A stretch of DNA of 40,656 nt from Blastochloris sulfoviridis (GTDB taxonomy: Bacteria; Pseudomonadota; Alphaproteobacteria; Rhizobiales; Xanthobacteraceae). The stretch's first letter is position 1, and the number at the start of each line of letters is the position of its first letter. A model generated the notes under the pieces. It saw only the letters and a program-made list of their open reading frames with translations. It was not told where the DNA came from and ran no database searches. The stretch lies in the NCBI RefSeq assembly GCF_008630065.1, contig NZ_VWPL01000031.1, positions 1-40,656 of the forward strand. The letters run 5' to 3'. A program made the position numbers and the translations under genes. Positions 18,548-27,194 of this stretch are shown piece after piece.

Positions 18548-19318
18548 TCACGCGATTCCCGCCGCCCGCGCCCGCTTGCCCCGGAAATACGCCTTCAACC
18601 AGGGGTGCTCGGACGCCAGCATGGTCTCGATCGGCCCCTCGGCGATGATCCGGCCATCGGCCAGCGCGGCGATGCGGTCGCAACTATCGTGCAGGCTGTC
18701 CAGATCGTGGGTCACCATGAAGACGGTGAGCCCGAGCGTCCGCTGCAGGGTGGTGATCAGCTCGTCGAACTCGGTGGCGCGGATCGGATCGAGGCCGGAG
18801 GTCGGCTCGTCCAGGAACAGGATGTCGGGGTCGAGCGCCAAGGCCCGCGCCAGCGCCGCGCGCTTGACCATGCCGCCCGACAGTTCCGAGGGGAATTTGT
18901 CCGCGGCATCGACGGAGAGGCCCACCATCTCCAGCTTGGCGAACGCGATCTCGTCCATAAGCTGCTGGGAGACCTTGAGATATTCCCGTATCGGCACCTG
19001 GATGTTCTGCTTCACCGTCAGCGAGGAGAACAGCGCGCCGTTCTGGAACAGCACGCCCCAGCGCTGCTCCAGCCTGCGGTGCTGGGCGCGGCTGCACGAA
19101 CCGAGTTCGATGCCGCACACCTCCACGAGGCCCGACCGCTTGGGCAGCAGGCCAAGAATGGTGCGCATCAGCACCGACTTGCCGCCGCCCGAGGTGCCGA
19201 CGAAGCCGAGAATCTCGCCGCGCCAGACGTCGAGGTCGACGCCCTTGAGCACGAGCGTCTCGCCGAAGCCGACCTCGAGGCCCCGGACCCGAATCACCGT
19301 TTCGTTGGAACCGCGCAC
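18548..19318 (-). CDS. ABC transporter ATP-binding protein, MlaF-like
   Basis: ATPase of 256 residues with all ABC landmarks in order: Walker A GTSGGGKS (41-48), Q-loop Gln92 (VLFQNGALFSSLTV), signature LSGGM (146-150), Walker B ILFLDEPTSGLDP (Asp170, Glu171) and the H-loop His204 (VTHDLDS). The sequence NGALFSSLTVKQNI and SGGMVKRAALARAL is typical of MlaF/Ttg2A-type ATPases of MCE lipid transporters. It would power the permease encoded upstream. The start is GTG at 19318, preceded by GGGGATCC. It is separated from the permease gene by a 159-bp palindrome. Confidence 0.93.
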   Translation of the reverse strand: MRGSNETVIRVRGLEVGFGETLVLKGVDLDVWRGEILGFVGTSGGGKSVLMRTILGLLPKRSGLVEVCGIELGSCSRAQHRRLEQRWGVLFQNGALFSSLTVKQNIQVPIREYLKVSQQLMDEIAFAKLEMVGLSVDAADKFPSELSGGMVKRAALARALALDPDILFLDEPTSGLDPIRATEFDELITTLQRTLGLTVFMVTHDLDSLHDSCDRIAALADGRIIAEGPIETMLASEHPWLKAYFRGKRARAAGIA

Positions 19319-19363
19319 GAAAGGATCCCCACATACGGTTTTCGCTCAATCGGCTCGGCTTTT

Positions 19364-19522
19364 CTTCCCTCTCCCCTTGCGGGAGAGGGTGGCGAGACCG
19401 AGCGAGGCGAGGTCGAGGCGGGTGAGGGGTAAATGCAGGCGCGCGCCTGCAGATTCACCCCTCACCCGCCTCGCGATCTAAAGATCGCTCGGCACCCTCT
19501 CCCGCAAGGGGAGAGGGGAAGA
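19364..19522. repeat. 159-bp near-perfect palindrome
   Basis: Outer arms TCTTCCCTCTCCCCTTGCGG...GAGAGGGTG and the inverse CACCCTCTCCCGCAAGGGGA...GGAAGA are almost perfect complements. Inner arms GCGGGTGAGGGGT and ACCCCTCACCCGC pair too, and the centre is GCAGGCGCGCGCCTGC at about 19443. It belongs to a common Hyphomicrobiales intergenic element type; a looser relative is at 28853-28970. As RNA it would form a very long hairpin between the permease and ATPase genes. Confidence 0.85.
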
Positions 19523-19570
19523 GCGCGCCCCATGCCGGGACGATCCCGCGCCGATCAGCCGGAATACGTA

Positions 19571-20707
19571 TCACATGTCCACCGCGGCAAAGAACATGGC
19601 GAACAGCCCGTCCAGCACGATGACCATGAAGATGGCCTTCACCACCGACGCCGTGGTCTGCCGGCCGAGCGATTCGGCGCTGCCCTGCACGCGAAAGCCT
19701 TCGACGCAGGCGATCAGCCCGATCACCAGCGCCATGAACGGCGCCTTGATCAGGCCGACCTGAAAGGTCGACATGGTGATCGCCTCGCGCAGCCGGTCGA
19801 GAAAGATCTCCGGGCTCATGCCGCCATAGAGCCAGGCGACCAGCCCGCCGCCGGTGAGCGCCGACATGGCGCCGATGAAGGTGAGCAGCGGCATGGCGAC
19901 GACCAGCGCGATCAGCCGCGGCAGCACCAGCACCTCGATCGGATCGAGCCCCATCACCCGCATCGCGTCGGTCTCTTCGCGCATTTTCATCGAGCCGAGC
20001 TCGGCGGTGTAGGCCGAGCCGGAGCGGCCGGCGAGCATGATCGCAACCAGAAGCACCGCCAGCTCGCGCAGCACAAGAATGCCGATCATGTCGACGACAT
20101 AGGTCTCGGCGCCGAACTTGCGGAAATGGAACACGCCCTGCTGGGCGACGATGGCGCCGATCAGGAAGGTGATCAGCACGATGATCGGCACCGCGCCGAG
20201 GCCGACGCGGTCGATCTGGTGGACGATGGCGATCGGCCGGAACTGCGCCGGCCGGCGCAGCGCCCGCGCTGCCGCCGCCGCCGCCTCGCCCAGGAAGGCG
20301 GTCATCTCGACAAAGTCGCGGCCCATGCCGACCACCGCCTTGCCGGTCCCCTCGATGAAGGCGAGGATGCGGTTGCGCCTCGGGCGGGCCGGCGGCATGT
20401 GCCGGTTCGACGCGTGCATGCTGCCGATCAGGGCGTCGAAGCGCGGATCGAGCCCGACCACCTGCGCCTCGACCGCGCCGCGGCCGAAGGCGCGCCGCAG
20501 CCGCTCGATCAGCCACGCCCCATAGGTGTCGAGCCGGGCGATGCCGGCAACCCGGATCTCGACGGCGTCGACGTCCGCAGGCTCGGCGGCCACGGCCTCG
20601 ACCAGCTTTTCCAGCTCCGCCGCGCGGGCGGCCGTCCACGTGCCGCCGGCCTCGACCACCAGGCTGCGACCCAGGCGCGTGCTGTGCAGAAGCGGCCCCG
20701 CTGTCAC
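19571..20707 (-). CDS. MlaE-family ABC permease with N-terminal STAS-like domain
   Basis: Inner-membrane permease of 378 residues. An N-terminal soluble domain (about 1-105) resembles a STAS domain fused to the permease, as found in many alphaproteobacterial MCE permeases. The MlaE domain follows, with hydrophobic segments at about 175-195 (LGAVPIIVLITFLIGAIVAQ), 210-235, 262-300 and 310-372. The hallmark interface stretch AGRSGSAYTAELGSMKMREETDAMRVMGLDP is present (quoted in parts: AGRSGSAYTAELGSM, REETDAMRVMG). It starts at a GTG at 20707 with GGAGACG upstream, and is the first gene of the minus-strand MCE cluster. The divergent dgcN gene begins 162 bases away. Confidence 0.93.
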   Translation of the reverse strand: MTAGPLLHSTRLGRSLVVEAGGTWTAARAAELEKLVEAVAAEPADVDAVEIRVAGIARLDTYGAWLIERLRRAFGRGAVEAQVVGLDPRFDALIGSMHASNRHMPPARPRRNRILAFIEGTGKAVVGMGRDFVEMTAFLGEAAAAAARALRRPAQFRPIAIVHQIDRVGLGAVPIIVLITFLIGAIVAQQGVFHFRKFGAETYVVDMIGILVLRELAVLLVAIMLAGRSGSAYTAELGSMKMREETDAMRVMGLDPIEVLVLPRLIALVVAMPLLTFIGAMSALTGGGLVAWLYGGMSPEIFLDRLREAITMSTFQVGLIKAPFMALVIGLIACVEGFRVQGSAESLGRQTTASVVKAIFMVIVLDGLFAMFFAAVDM

Positions 20708-20762
20708 AAAAACGTCTCCAGCAATTCGGATCTTGTCGCAAGATGTGCGTCGCTGATACTAA

Positions 20763-20830
20763 AGCATTCTCCGCAAAAGTGGGAACCGGTTTTGCGAAAG
20801 AGAATGCGACAATTCAAAAGCTTAGAGCGT
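20763..20830. repeat. Intergenic repeat, GGAACCGGTTTTGCG family, best copy
   Basis: Contains GCATTCTCCGCAAAAGTGGG then AACCGGTTTTGCGAAAGAGA then ATGCGACAATTC. GCATTCTC and GAGAATGC form inverted arms around the core, so it can fold as a hairpin. Relatives lie at 39915-39985 and 6281-6372. It sits between the divergent permease and dgcN starts. Confidence 0.75.
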
Positions 20831-20868
20831 CCAGCGCCCGCCCGTCGAGAGCTTCCCGAGCACACTTC

Positions 20869-21882
20869 ATGGAAATCGAAAAGCCCTATCTGCTCTTTCT
20901 CGGCGATGCGCCAGACCAGCTTGCGGCCAAAACCGCCCTGGGCATCGTCGACTGGCGGCGGGACTGGTGCGTCGGCCAGTTGCGGTTCGAGGGCTGCAAG
21001 GCCGATACCGGCCTGCCCGACCTCGGCATCGAGGAGGCTCGCGCCCGCGGCGCCAAGACCCTGATCATCGGCGTCGCCAATGCCGGCGGCGTGCTGCCCG
21101 ACCATTGGACCGCCACCATCGTCGCGGCGATCGCGGCCGGCATGGATGTCGCCTCGGGCCTGCACGTGCGGCTGGGCAGCATCCCGGAGATCGCCGCGGC
21201 CGCCGCCGCCCACGGACGCCGGCTGTTCGACGTGCGCCATTCCGCCGAGCGCTTCGCCACCGGCAAGGGCACCAAGCGGCCGGGCAAGCGCCTGCTCACC
21301 GTCGGCACCGACTGTTCCGTCGGCAAGAAATACACCGCCCTGGCGCTGGAGCGCGCCATGACCGCGCGCGGCTACGCCGCCGATTTCCGCGCCACCGGCC
21401 AGACCGGGGTGTTCATTTCCGGCCGCGGGGTGTCGGTGGACGCGGTGGTGGCCGATTTCATCTCCGGCGCCGCCGAATGGCTGACGCCGGCCAACGACCC
21501 GCACCATTGGGACATCGTCGAGGGCCAGGGCTCGCTGTTCCACCCCTCCTTCGCCGGCGTCACGCTCGGCCTCTTGCACGGCGCCCAGCCCGACGCGTTC
21601 GTGGTCTGCCACGAGCCGACCCGCACCCATATGCGCGGCGTCGCCCATCCGCTGCCGAGCATCCGCGAGGTCATCGACCTGACGGTCGCCTGCGGCCGAC
21701 TGACCAATCCGGACATAGGCTGCGTCGGCATCGCCATCAACACCGAGCGCCTGGACGAGGACGCGGCACGGCGCGTCATCGCCGAAACCGCCCAGGCCGA
21801 GGGCCTGCCCGCCACCGACCCGGTGCGCTTCGGCGTCGAAGCGATCGTCGACCGGCTGGCGGCGGAGTTCGGCCCGCCGTGA
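20869..21882 (+). CDS. dgcN: DUF1611-family protein, DgcN-like (D-glutamate N-acetyltransferase)
   Basis: Protein of 337 residues in the DUF1611 family. The N-terminal half is a Rossmann-like domain (TLIIGVANAGGVLPDHW). The C-terminal half has a P-loop-like motif GTDCSVGKKYT (146-156) and conserved blocks ATGQTGVFISGRGVSVDAVV, DIVEGQGSLFHPS and QPDAFVVCHEPTR. Members next to an enolase-superfamily racemase have been described as DgcN, which acetylates D-glutamate so that DgcA can racemise it to N-acetyl-L-glutamate. Here the racemase gene follows with a GTGA overlap, which supports this reading. The start at 20869 gives MEIEKPYLLFLGDAP; the longer frame upstream runs through a repeat. Family call is firm; the reaction is inferred from the gene pair. 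Confidence 0.82.
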   Translation: MEIEKPYLLFLGDAPDQLAAKTALGIVDWRRDWCVGQLRFEGCKADTGLPDLGIEEARARGAKTLIIGVANAGGVLPDHWTATIVAAIAAGMDVASGLHVRLGSIPEIAAAAAAHGRRLFDVRHSAERFATGKGTKRPGKRLLTVGTDCSVGKKYTALALERAMTARGYAADFRATGQTGVFISGRGVSVDAVVADFISGAAEWLTPANDPHHWDIVEGQGSLFHPSFAGVTLGLLHGAQPDAFVVCHEPTRTHMRGVAHPLPSIREVIDLTVACGRLTNPDIGCVGIAINTERLDEDAARRVIAETAQAEGLPATDPVRFGVEAIVDRLAAEFGPP

Positions 21883-22874
21883 CCGCCGCACCCGTCCGCA
21901 AGCTCACCGTCAGGGCCGAGACCTTCCCGCTTGCCGGCGTCTTCACCATCTCCCGCGGCTCGCGCACCGAGGCGCGGGTGGTGGCGGTCGAGATCAGCCA
22001 GGGTGCCCTGCACGGTCGCGGCGAGTGCGTCCCCTACCAGCGCTATGGCGAGACGGTGGAAGGCACCATCGCCGCCGTCGAGGCGCTGGCGGCCGATGTT
22101 GCCGGCGGACTCAACCGCAGCCGCCTGACGGAGCACGTGCGCGCCGGCGCCGCCCGCAACGCCGTCGACTGCGCGCTGTGGGACCTGGAGGCGAAGCTCG
22201 CCCACCGCCCGGCCTGGGCGCTCGCCGGCCTGCCGGAGCCGAAGCCGGCGGTCACCGCCTACACCATCTCGCTCGGCACCCCCGAGGCGATGGCCGCCGC
22301 CGCCCGCGCCGCCTCCAGCCGGCCGCTGCTGAAGATCAAGCTCGGCGGCGACGGCGACGCCGAGCGCATCCGCGCCGTGCGGACTGCCGCGCCGCGGACG
22401 CGGCTGATCGTCGATGCCAACGAGGCCTGGACGCCGGACATGCTGGAGGCGAACCTCGCCGGCTGCGCCGCGGCGGGGGTGGAAATGGTCGAGCAGCCGC
22501 TGCCGGCCGGGCACGACGACGCCCTTGCGGCGATCCGCCGGCCGATCCCGGTGTGCGCCGACGAGAGCGTGCACGACCGCAGCACGCTTGGCGAACTCGC
22601 CGGCCGCTACGACGCCATCAACATCAAGCTCGACAAGACCGGCGGCCTCACCGAGGCGATCGAGCTCGCCAAGGCCGCGCGCGGTCTCGGCCTCGATCTG
22701 ATGATCGGCTGCATGGTCGGCTCCTCGCTCGCCATGGCGCCGGCCCTGCTGCTCGCCCACGGCGCCCGCTGGGTCGACCTCGATGGCCCGCTGCTGCTCG
22801 CCAAGGACCGCGCCGGCGGCCTGCACTATGAGGGCTCGCTGGTCTTCCCGCCCCAGCCCGTGCTGTGGGGCTGA
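21879..22874 (+). CDS. dgcA: Enolase-superfamily racemase/epimerase, DgcA-like
   Basis: Protein of 331 residues starting with GTG that overlaps the dgcN stop. It has the muconate-lactonising/dipeptide-epimerase layout: an N-terminal capping domain (1-120) and a barrel with catalytic KIK (Lys152, Lys154), metal ligands Asp179 (IVDANEAW), Glu205 (VEQPL) and Asp228 (CADES), and the opposing catalytic Lys250 (INIKLDK). This Lys-Lys arrangement suits 1,1-proton transfer, as in L-Ala-D/L-Glu epimerase. Coupled to dgcN it is best read as N-acetyl-D-glutamate racemase; dipeptide epimerase in murein peptide recycling is the alternative. All catalytic residues are present. Confidence 0.85.
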   Translation: MTAAPVRKLTVRAETFPLAGVFTISRGSRTEARVVAVEISQGALHGRGECVPYQRYGETVEGTIAAVEALAADVAGGLNRSRLTEHVRAGAARNAVDCALWDLEAKLAHRPAWALAGLPEPKPAVTAYTISLGTPEAMAAAARAASSRPLLKIKLGGDGDAERIRAVRTAAPRTRLIVDANEAWTPDMLEANLAGCAAAGVEMVEQPLPAGHDDALAAIRRPIPVCADESVHDRSTLGELAGRYDAINIKLDKTGGLTEAIELAKAARGLGLDLMIGCMVGSSLAMAPALLLAHGARWVDLDGPLLLAKDRAGGLHYEGSLVFPPQPVLWG

Positions 22875-23115
22875 ACGGATCGCCCGCGCTGTCCGCACCG
22901 GCATGATGCGGCGGTGGCCCGGCGCATCGCAGCCGCCGAAAATCCCGCTCTCAACCAAGAATTTAACGCCACCTCCGGCACCCACCCTGGCGCGGTGCAA
23001 CGGCCCCGATTGCGGCGGAATTCGGCAGTTTTGCTTTGATCTTAAGCCACAGTGAACGATTCGCTGGGCATGGTGCGGGGCCGAGTCCGCTCGTAAGCGA
23101 CGGAGATCCTTCGCC

Positions 23116-24735
23116 ATGGCCGCCCCTCCCATGACCTTGCCGATGTCCGAGACGGACTATGAGGCGATCGAATCCGCGGTCATGGAAACCGCGCGGGGGC
23201 AATGGTTTCTCGCCGAATACGCCCGCCGCACCCGCCAGGCCGAAACCGATCGGATGCACGAGGTGCTGCAGCGGATCGAGGACAAGATCGATTCGCCGGC
23301 CCGCGACCCGCATTTCGAGCGGGTGCAGATGAGCATCATGGAGATGGCCCAGGCGATCGCCCGCACCAAGGACGAGATCGCCGCCATCAAGCCGACCCAG
23401 GAGGTCGACGGCCGCTTCGGCGAGGCGACCGAGGAGCTCGACGCCATCGTCACCACCACCGAATCCGCCACCGGCGACATCCTGCACGCCGCCGAGCAGA
23501 TCCAGGAAGTGGCCTGGACGCTGCGCGAGCGCGGCTTCGAAGGCCCGATCTGCGACCTGCTCGACGAGCGGGCGACCGACATCTACACCGCCTGCTCGTT
23601 CCAGGATCTGACCGGCCAGCGCACCCGCAAGGTGATCGGCGTGCTGCGCTATCTCGAAGCGCGCATCAACGCCATGATCGACATCTGGGGGCTGGACGGC
23701 GCGCCCGCCCTCCGCGCCGGGGCTGCCGCGCGCGCCGCGGCGGACGTCGCCGAGAAATCCGACGCGCCGCTCGGCCGCCAACTCGCCCACGGACCGGCGC
23801 TGCCGGGCATGGGGCTGGAACAGACGTCGATCGACGCCATGCTCGGCGGGCTGGATACCAGCGGGCCCGACGAGGATCTGGACTTCGTGGCCGTCGCGAT
23901 CGACGACGCCGACTTCGCAAGCTTCGAGCCGGCGGCGGCCGCGGACGTGACGGCGAGCGAGCCTGCCGAGAGCGAACCTGTCGAGAGCGAACCCGCCGCC
24001 CCCGAAGACACAAAGACCGACGACGAATCCGCGATCGTCGAGGCTGTCGTCGAGACCATCAAGGTCGACGACATCGAGATCGACAAGATCGAGATCGACA
24101 AGATCGACTTGGACGACATCGAGTTGGACGCGACCGAGATCGGCAGGTTCAACATCGACACGGTCGAGGTTCCGGCCATCGAGATGGACCTCGTGGCGGT
24201 GGATGTCGACCTGCCGGCGGAGGATGCCGGCCTGACGAAGGCGGACGACGGTTCGGTCAAGACGGCCGCAGGCGACATGCCGCCGGCCGTCGAGGCGCCA
24301 TCGATCGCCGCCGGGCTCGACGACCGGCCGTTCGCGCACGATGACTCCGTCGCGGACGACGTCGTGGCGGACGGCACGCCCGCGCGTGACAGCGCCGACC
24401 TGCGCATCATGACCGCGCCGCTCGATTCCCTGGTCTTCGACATCGTGGCGATCGATGCCGAACCGCTCGAAGACGAGCCGTCCGCCGCCGCCCCTGCCGA
24501 GATGTCCGAACCCGTTGGCGCCGAGGCCGATGACCAGGAGAAGGCCGAAGCGGAAGCCGAGGAGACGGCCGAACAGACGGCCGCCGTGAAAGCCGAAGCG
24601 GAAGCCGACGTCGAAGCCGGGATGGCGCCGGCGTCCGGCACGCCGAGCCTGGCGCCGGATCAGCCCGCGGCGCGGCTCTCGACGGCCGACATCGACCGGC
24701 TCACGCCGGTCGAGCGGATCGCCCTGTTCAGCTGA
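23116..24735 (+). CDS. CheZ-like protein phosphatase with long acidic tail
   Basis: Protein of 539 residues. The first 200 residues are helical and hold the CheZ active-site motif: CSFQDLTGQRTRKV with Asp164 and Gln168, matching the D-x3-Q of the CheZ phosphatase helix (Asp143/Gln147 in E. coli) that dephosphorylates CheY-P. The preceding helix (TEELDAIVTTTESATGDILH) fits the CheZ hairpin. From about 235 the protein is a disordered-looking, extremely acidic tail. A stretch at about 318-367 is built of five-residue repeats of the type D-[DK]-I-[ED]-[IL], encoded by near 15-bp direct repeats (24060-24125). CheZ is usually far shorter (about 210-220 residues), so the tail is unusual. GGAG precedes the ATG. 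The stop overlaps the convergent dehydratase stop by 8 bases. Target CheY is unknown. Confidence 0.8.
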   Translation: MAAPPMTLPMSETDYEAIESAVMETARGQWFLAEYARRTRQAETDRMHEVLQRIEDKIDSPARDPHFERVQMSIMEMAQAIARTKDEIAAIKPTQEVDGRFGEATEELDAIVTTTESATGDILHAAEQIQEVAWTLRERGFEGPICDLLDERATDIYTACSFQDLTGQRTRKVIGVLRYLEARINAMIDIWGLDGAPALRAGAAARAAADVAEKSDAPLGRQLAHGPALPGMGLEQTSIDAMLGGLDTSGPDEDLDFVAVAIDDADFASFEPAAAADVTASEPAESEPVESEPAAPEDTKTDDESAIVEAVVETIKVDDIEIDKIEIDKIDLDDIELDATEIGRFNIDTVEVPAIEMDLVAVDVDLPAEDAGLTKADDGSVKTAAGDMPPAVEAPSIAAGLDDRPFAHDDSVADDVVADGTPARDSADLRIMTAPLDSLVFDIVAIDAEPLEDEPSAAAPAEMSEPVGAEADDQEKAEAEAEETAEQTAAVKAEAEADVEAGMAPASGTPSLAPDQPAARLSTADIDRLTPVERIALFS

Positions 24736-25732
24736 ACTCAGTATTGGGATTGGCGATGATGCCGGCATAGGTGCCGGCATCGACATTGCCGCCCGACAGC
24801 ACCACCGCGACGGTGCGGGCGGCGCCGATCCGCCCGGCCAGCACCGCCGCCAGCGCCACTGCCCCGCCCGGCTCCACCACGAGCTTCAGCTCCTCAAAGG
24901 CGAAGCGCATCGCCGCCTCAACCTCGGGGTCGCTGACGCTCACGCCCCCCGCCACCAGCGTGCGGTTGATCTCGAAGGTGATCTCGCCCGGCGTCGGCAT
25001 CAGCAGCGCGTCGCAGATCGAGCCCGAGAGCGCGTCATTGCGCTCGCGCCGGCCGCTGGCGAACGAACGGGCGTGATCGTCGAAGCCGGCGGGTTCGGCG
25101 CTCGTCACCCGCGCCTGGGGACAGCGCTCGGCCATCGCCAGGGCGATGCCGGCGAGAAGCCCGCCGCCCGAGGCCGGCACCACCACCGCCTCCGGCGTCA
25201 CGCCGAGCAGCGCGCAATCGGCGGCGATCTCCAGCCCCACCGTGCCCTGGCCGGCGATGACCTCCGGATCGTCGAACGGCGGCACGATGACGGCGCCGCG
25301 CGCCGCAGCGAGCCCCCTGCCGATCTCCTCGCGGCTTTCGCGCACCCGGTCGTAGGTGACGACCTCGGCGCCCAGCGCCTTGGTGCGGGCGATCTTGGCG
25401 GCGGGCGCATCCGCCGGCATCACGATGGTGGCGTTGAGCCCGAGCAGGCCGGCCGCCGCCGCCACCCCCTGGGCGTGATTGCCCGACGACCACGCCACCA
25501 CCCCGCCGGCCCGCCGCTCGGGCGCAATCTGGGCCATGCGATTGTAGGCGCCGCGGAACTTGAACGAGCCGGTGCGCTGAAGCGTCTCCGGCTTCACCAG
25601 CACGCGCCGGCCGGCGGCCGCGTCCAGCACCGGAAAGGACAGGAGCGGCGTGCGCACGGCGACGCCCACCAGCCGCGTCGCGGCGGCGTGCACGTCGGAC
25701 GCGGTGGGAAGAACGGCCCGAAGCGGTTCCAT
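24728..25732 (-). CDS. PLP-dependent serine/threonine dehydratase (or serine racemase-like)
   Basis: Fold-type II PLP enzyme of 334 residues. The Schiff-base lysine is Lys58 in TGSFKFRGAYN, the substrate loop is SSGNHAQG (82-89) and the phosphate-binding glycine loop is SGGGLLAG (188-195). The late motif VVLSGGNVD is also typical. There is no C-terminal ACT regulatory domain, so it is the catabolic/short type (TdcB-like, or serine racemase), which deaminates threonine or serine to the 2-oxoacid. The ATG at 25732 follows GAAGG; longer frames add no domain. It is divergent from a glycosyltransferase gene and convergent, with overlapping stops, with the CheZ-like gene. Threonine versus serine versus 3-hydroxyaspartate specificity cannot be read. 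Confidence 0.88.
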   Translation of the reverse strand: MEPLRAVLPTASDVHAAATRLVGVAVRTPLLSFPVLDAAAGRRVLVKPETLQRTGSFKFRGAYNRMAQIAPERRAGGVVAWSSGNHAQGVAAAAGLLGLNATIVMPADAPAAKIARTKALGAEVVTYDRVRESREEIGRGLAAARGAVIVPPFDDPEVIAGQGTVGLEIAADCALLGVTPEAVVVPASGGGLLAGIALAMAERCPQARVTSAEPAGFDDHARSFASGRRERNDALSGSICDALLMPTPGEITFEINRTLVAGGVSVSDPEVEAAMRFAFEELKLVVEPGGAVALAAVLAGRIGAARTVAVVLSGGNVDAGTYAGIIANPNTEFS

Positions 25733-25869
25733 AGTGCCTTCGCTCGATAGGAAGCCTGCGGGAAAGTCGCAAGACCGTAACCGAGCGGAGGCGCCAGCGG
25801 CAACCGAACCTTGACGGGTGGCCCCGAAACGGTGATGCAGGGGCACTCCCGCGAGGGCCCTGCGGATTC

Positions 25870-27012
25870 ATGCTCGTTTCCAAGTCGCGTGTTCTGATCC
25901 TGATGAGCAGGACCGGCGGTGGCCACCTGGCGAGCGCGCGTGCGCTGGCGGCCGAGTTCGAGCGCCAGCGGCCCGGCGTGGCGGTCGAGATCGTCGACGC
26001 TCTGATCGACCACCTCGTCTACCCGATCAACCGCCTGCCCGGCAGCTACGACTTCCTGGTCAACCGGACGCCCTGGCTGTGGGAGCTGCTGTGGCAGCAG
26101 ACGCGCTGGACCAAGCTGACGGACCCGGTGTCGCGCGCCGTGCGGGTGCTGTCGCGCCCGCGCATCAAGCGCCTGCTCGCCGCCTCGGCCCCCGATCTCG
26201 TGGTGTCGGTGCACCCGCTGGTCAATGCGCTGGTGGCGCCGGTCCTGGCGGACGTGGCGCCCGCCACACCCTTCGCCACCGTGGTCACCGACCTCGGCAG
26301 CTTCCACCCGACCTGGTTCAACGGCGGGACGAAGGTGCTGTTCGTGCCCACCGAGGAGGCGGCGGAGCTCGCGGTGCGGACCGGCCGACCGCACGACAGC
26401 GTGCACGTCTGCGGCCTGCCGGTGCGGGCCGCATTCGCCGAGCCGCCGGCCAGCCGGACTGCCGCCCGCGCCGCCTTCGGCCTCAAGCCCGACCTGCCGG
26501 CCGTGCTGGTGATGGGCGGCGGCGACGGCATCGGCCCGGTCGGCGCCATCGTGCGCGCCTGCGCTGCGGCGCTCGGACGCGACGGCCGGGGCCAGATTGC
26601 CGTGGTGTGCGGCCGCAATGCCCGCCTCAAGGCGGAGCTCGACGCCGTGCAATGGCCGGCGCCGGTGGCGGTGCTCGGCTTCGTCGACCAGATGGCCGAG
26701 CTGATGCACGCCTGCGACCTCCTGGTCACCAAGGCCGGCCCCGGCACCATCGCCGAGGCCACCATCTGCGGCCTGCCGATCCTGTTCTCGGGCTTCATCC
26801 CCGGTCAGGAGGAAGGCAATGTCGACTATGTGGTCGCCCGCGGCGGCGGCCGGTTCATCCGCCAGCCGGCGGCCATCGCCGAGGCCGTGGTCGCCCTGTT
26901 CGGGCCGGACCGGGCAGCGCTGGCGGTGATGGCCGAAAGCTCGCGGGCGCTCGGCCGCCCCCACGCCACCACCGAGATCGTCGCGCGGCTGGCCGGACTG
27001 CTGAGCGCGTGA
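25870..27012 (+). CDS. MGDG-synthase-type glycosyltransferase (GT28-like)
   Basis: GT-B glycosyltransferase of 380 residues. The N-terminal domain begins VLILMSRTGGGHLASARAL, the glycine-rich acceptor motif of diacylglycerol glycosyltransferases and MurG relatives (TGGGH, 15-19), followed by VEIVDALIDHLVYPINRLPG. The C-terminal domain has the donor-binding sequence LLVTKAGPGTIAEATICGLP (about 285-303) and GQEEGNVDYV. By family it transfers a sugar from a nucleotide-sugar to diacylglycerol to make membrane glycolipids, which bacteria of this order use as phospholipid substitutes under phosphate limitation. No membrane segment is present; peripheral inner-membrane attachment is likely. The donor sugar and whether it is processive cannot be told. 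Confidence 0.85.
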   Translation: MLVSKSRVLILMSRTGGGHLASARALAAEFERQRPGVAVEIVDALIDHLVYPINRLPGSYDFLVNRTPWLWELLWQQTRWTKLTDPVSRAVRVLSRPRIKRLLAASAPDLVVSVHPLVNALVAPVLADVAPATPFATVVTDLGSFHPTWFNGGTKVLFVPTEEAAELAVRTGRPHDSVHVCGLPVRAAFAEPPASRTAARAAFGLKPDLPAVLVMGGGDGIGPVGAIVRACAAALGRDGRGQIAVVCGRNARLKAELDAVQWPAPVAVLGFVDQMAELMHACDLLVTKAGPGTIAEATICGLPILFSGFIPGQEEGNVDYVVARGGGRFIRQPAAIAEAVVALFGPDRAALAVMAESSRALGRPHATTEIVARLAGLLSA

Positions 27013-27194
27013 CCCCACGTGCCGACCCTCGGGGTCGCCGCCTCGCCCGCCGGCAGCGGCAAATTGCGATGCTCAAGCGAGGCCCGGCGCGCCGCGCCCC
27101 CTCGCGACCCGCCACAAAACTGCGATTCGCACACCCCCGCGCCGGGGCAGGCCTTGCCCTGCGGCCGCGGAGCAACTAGGAACAGGCGTCGGAT

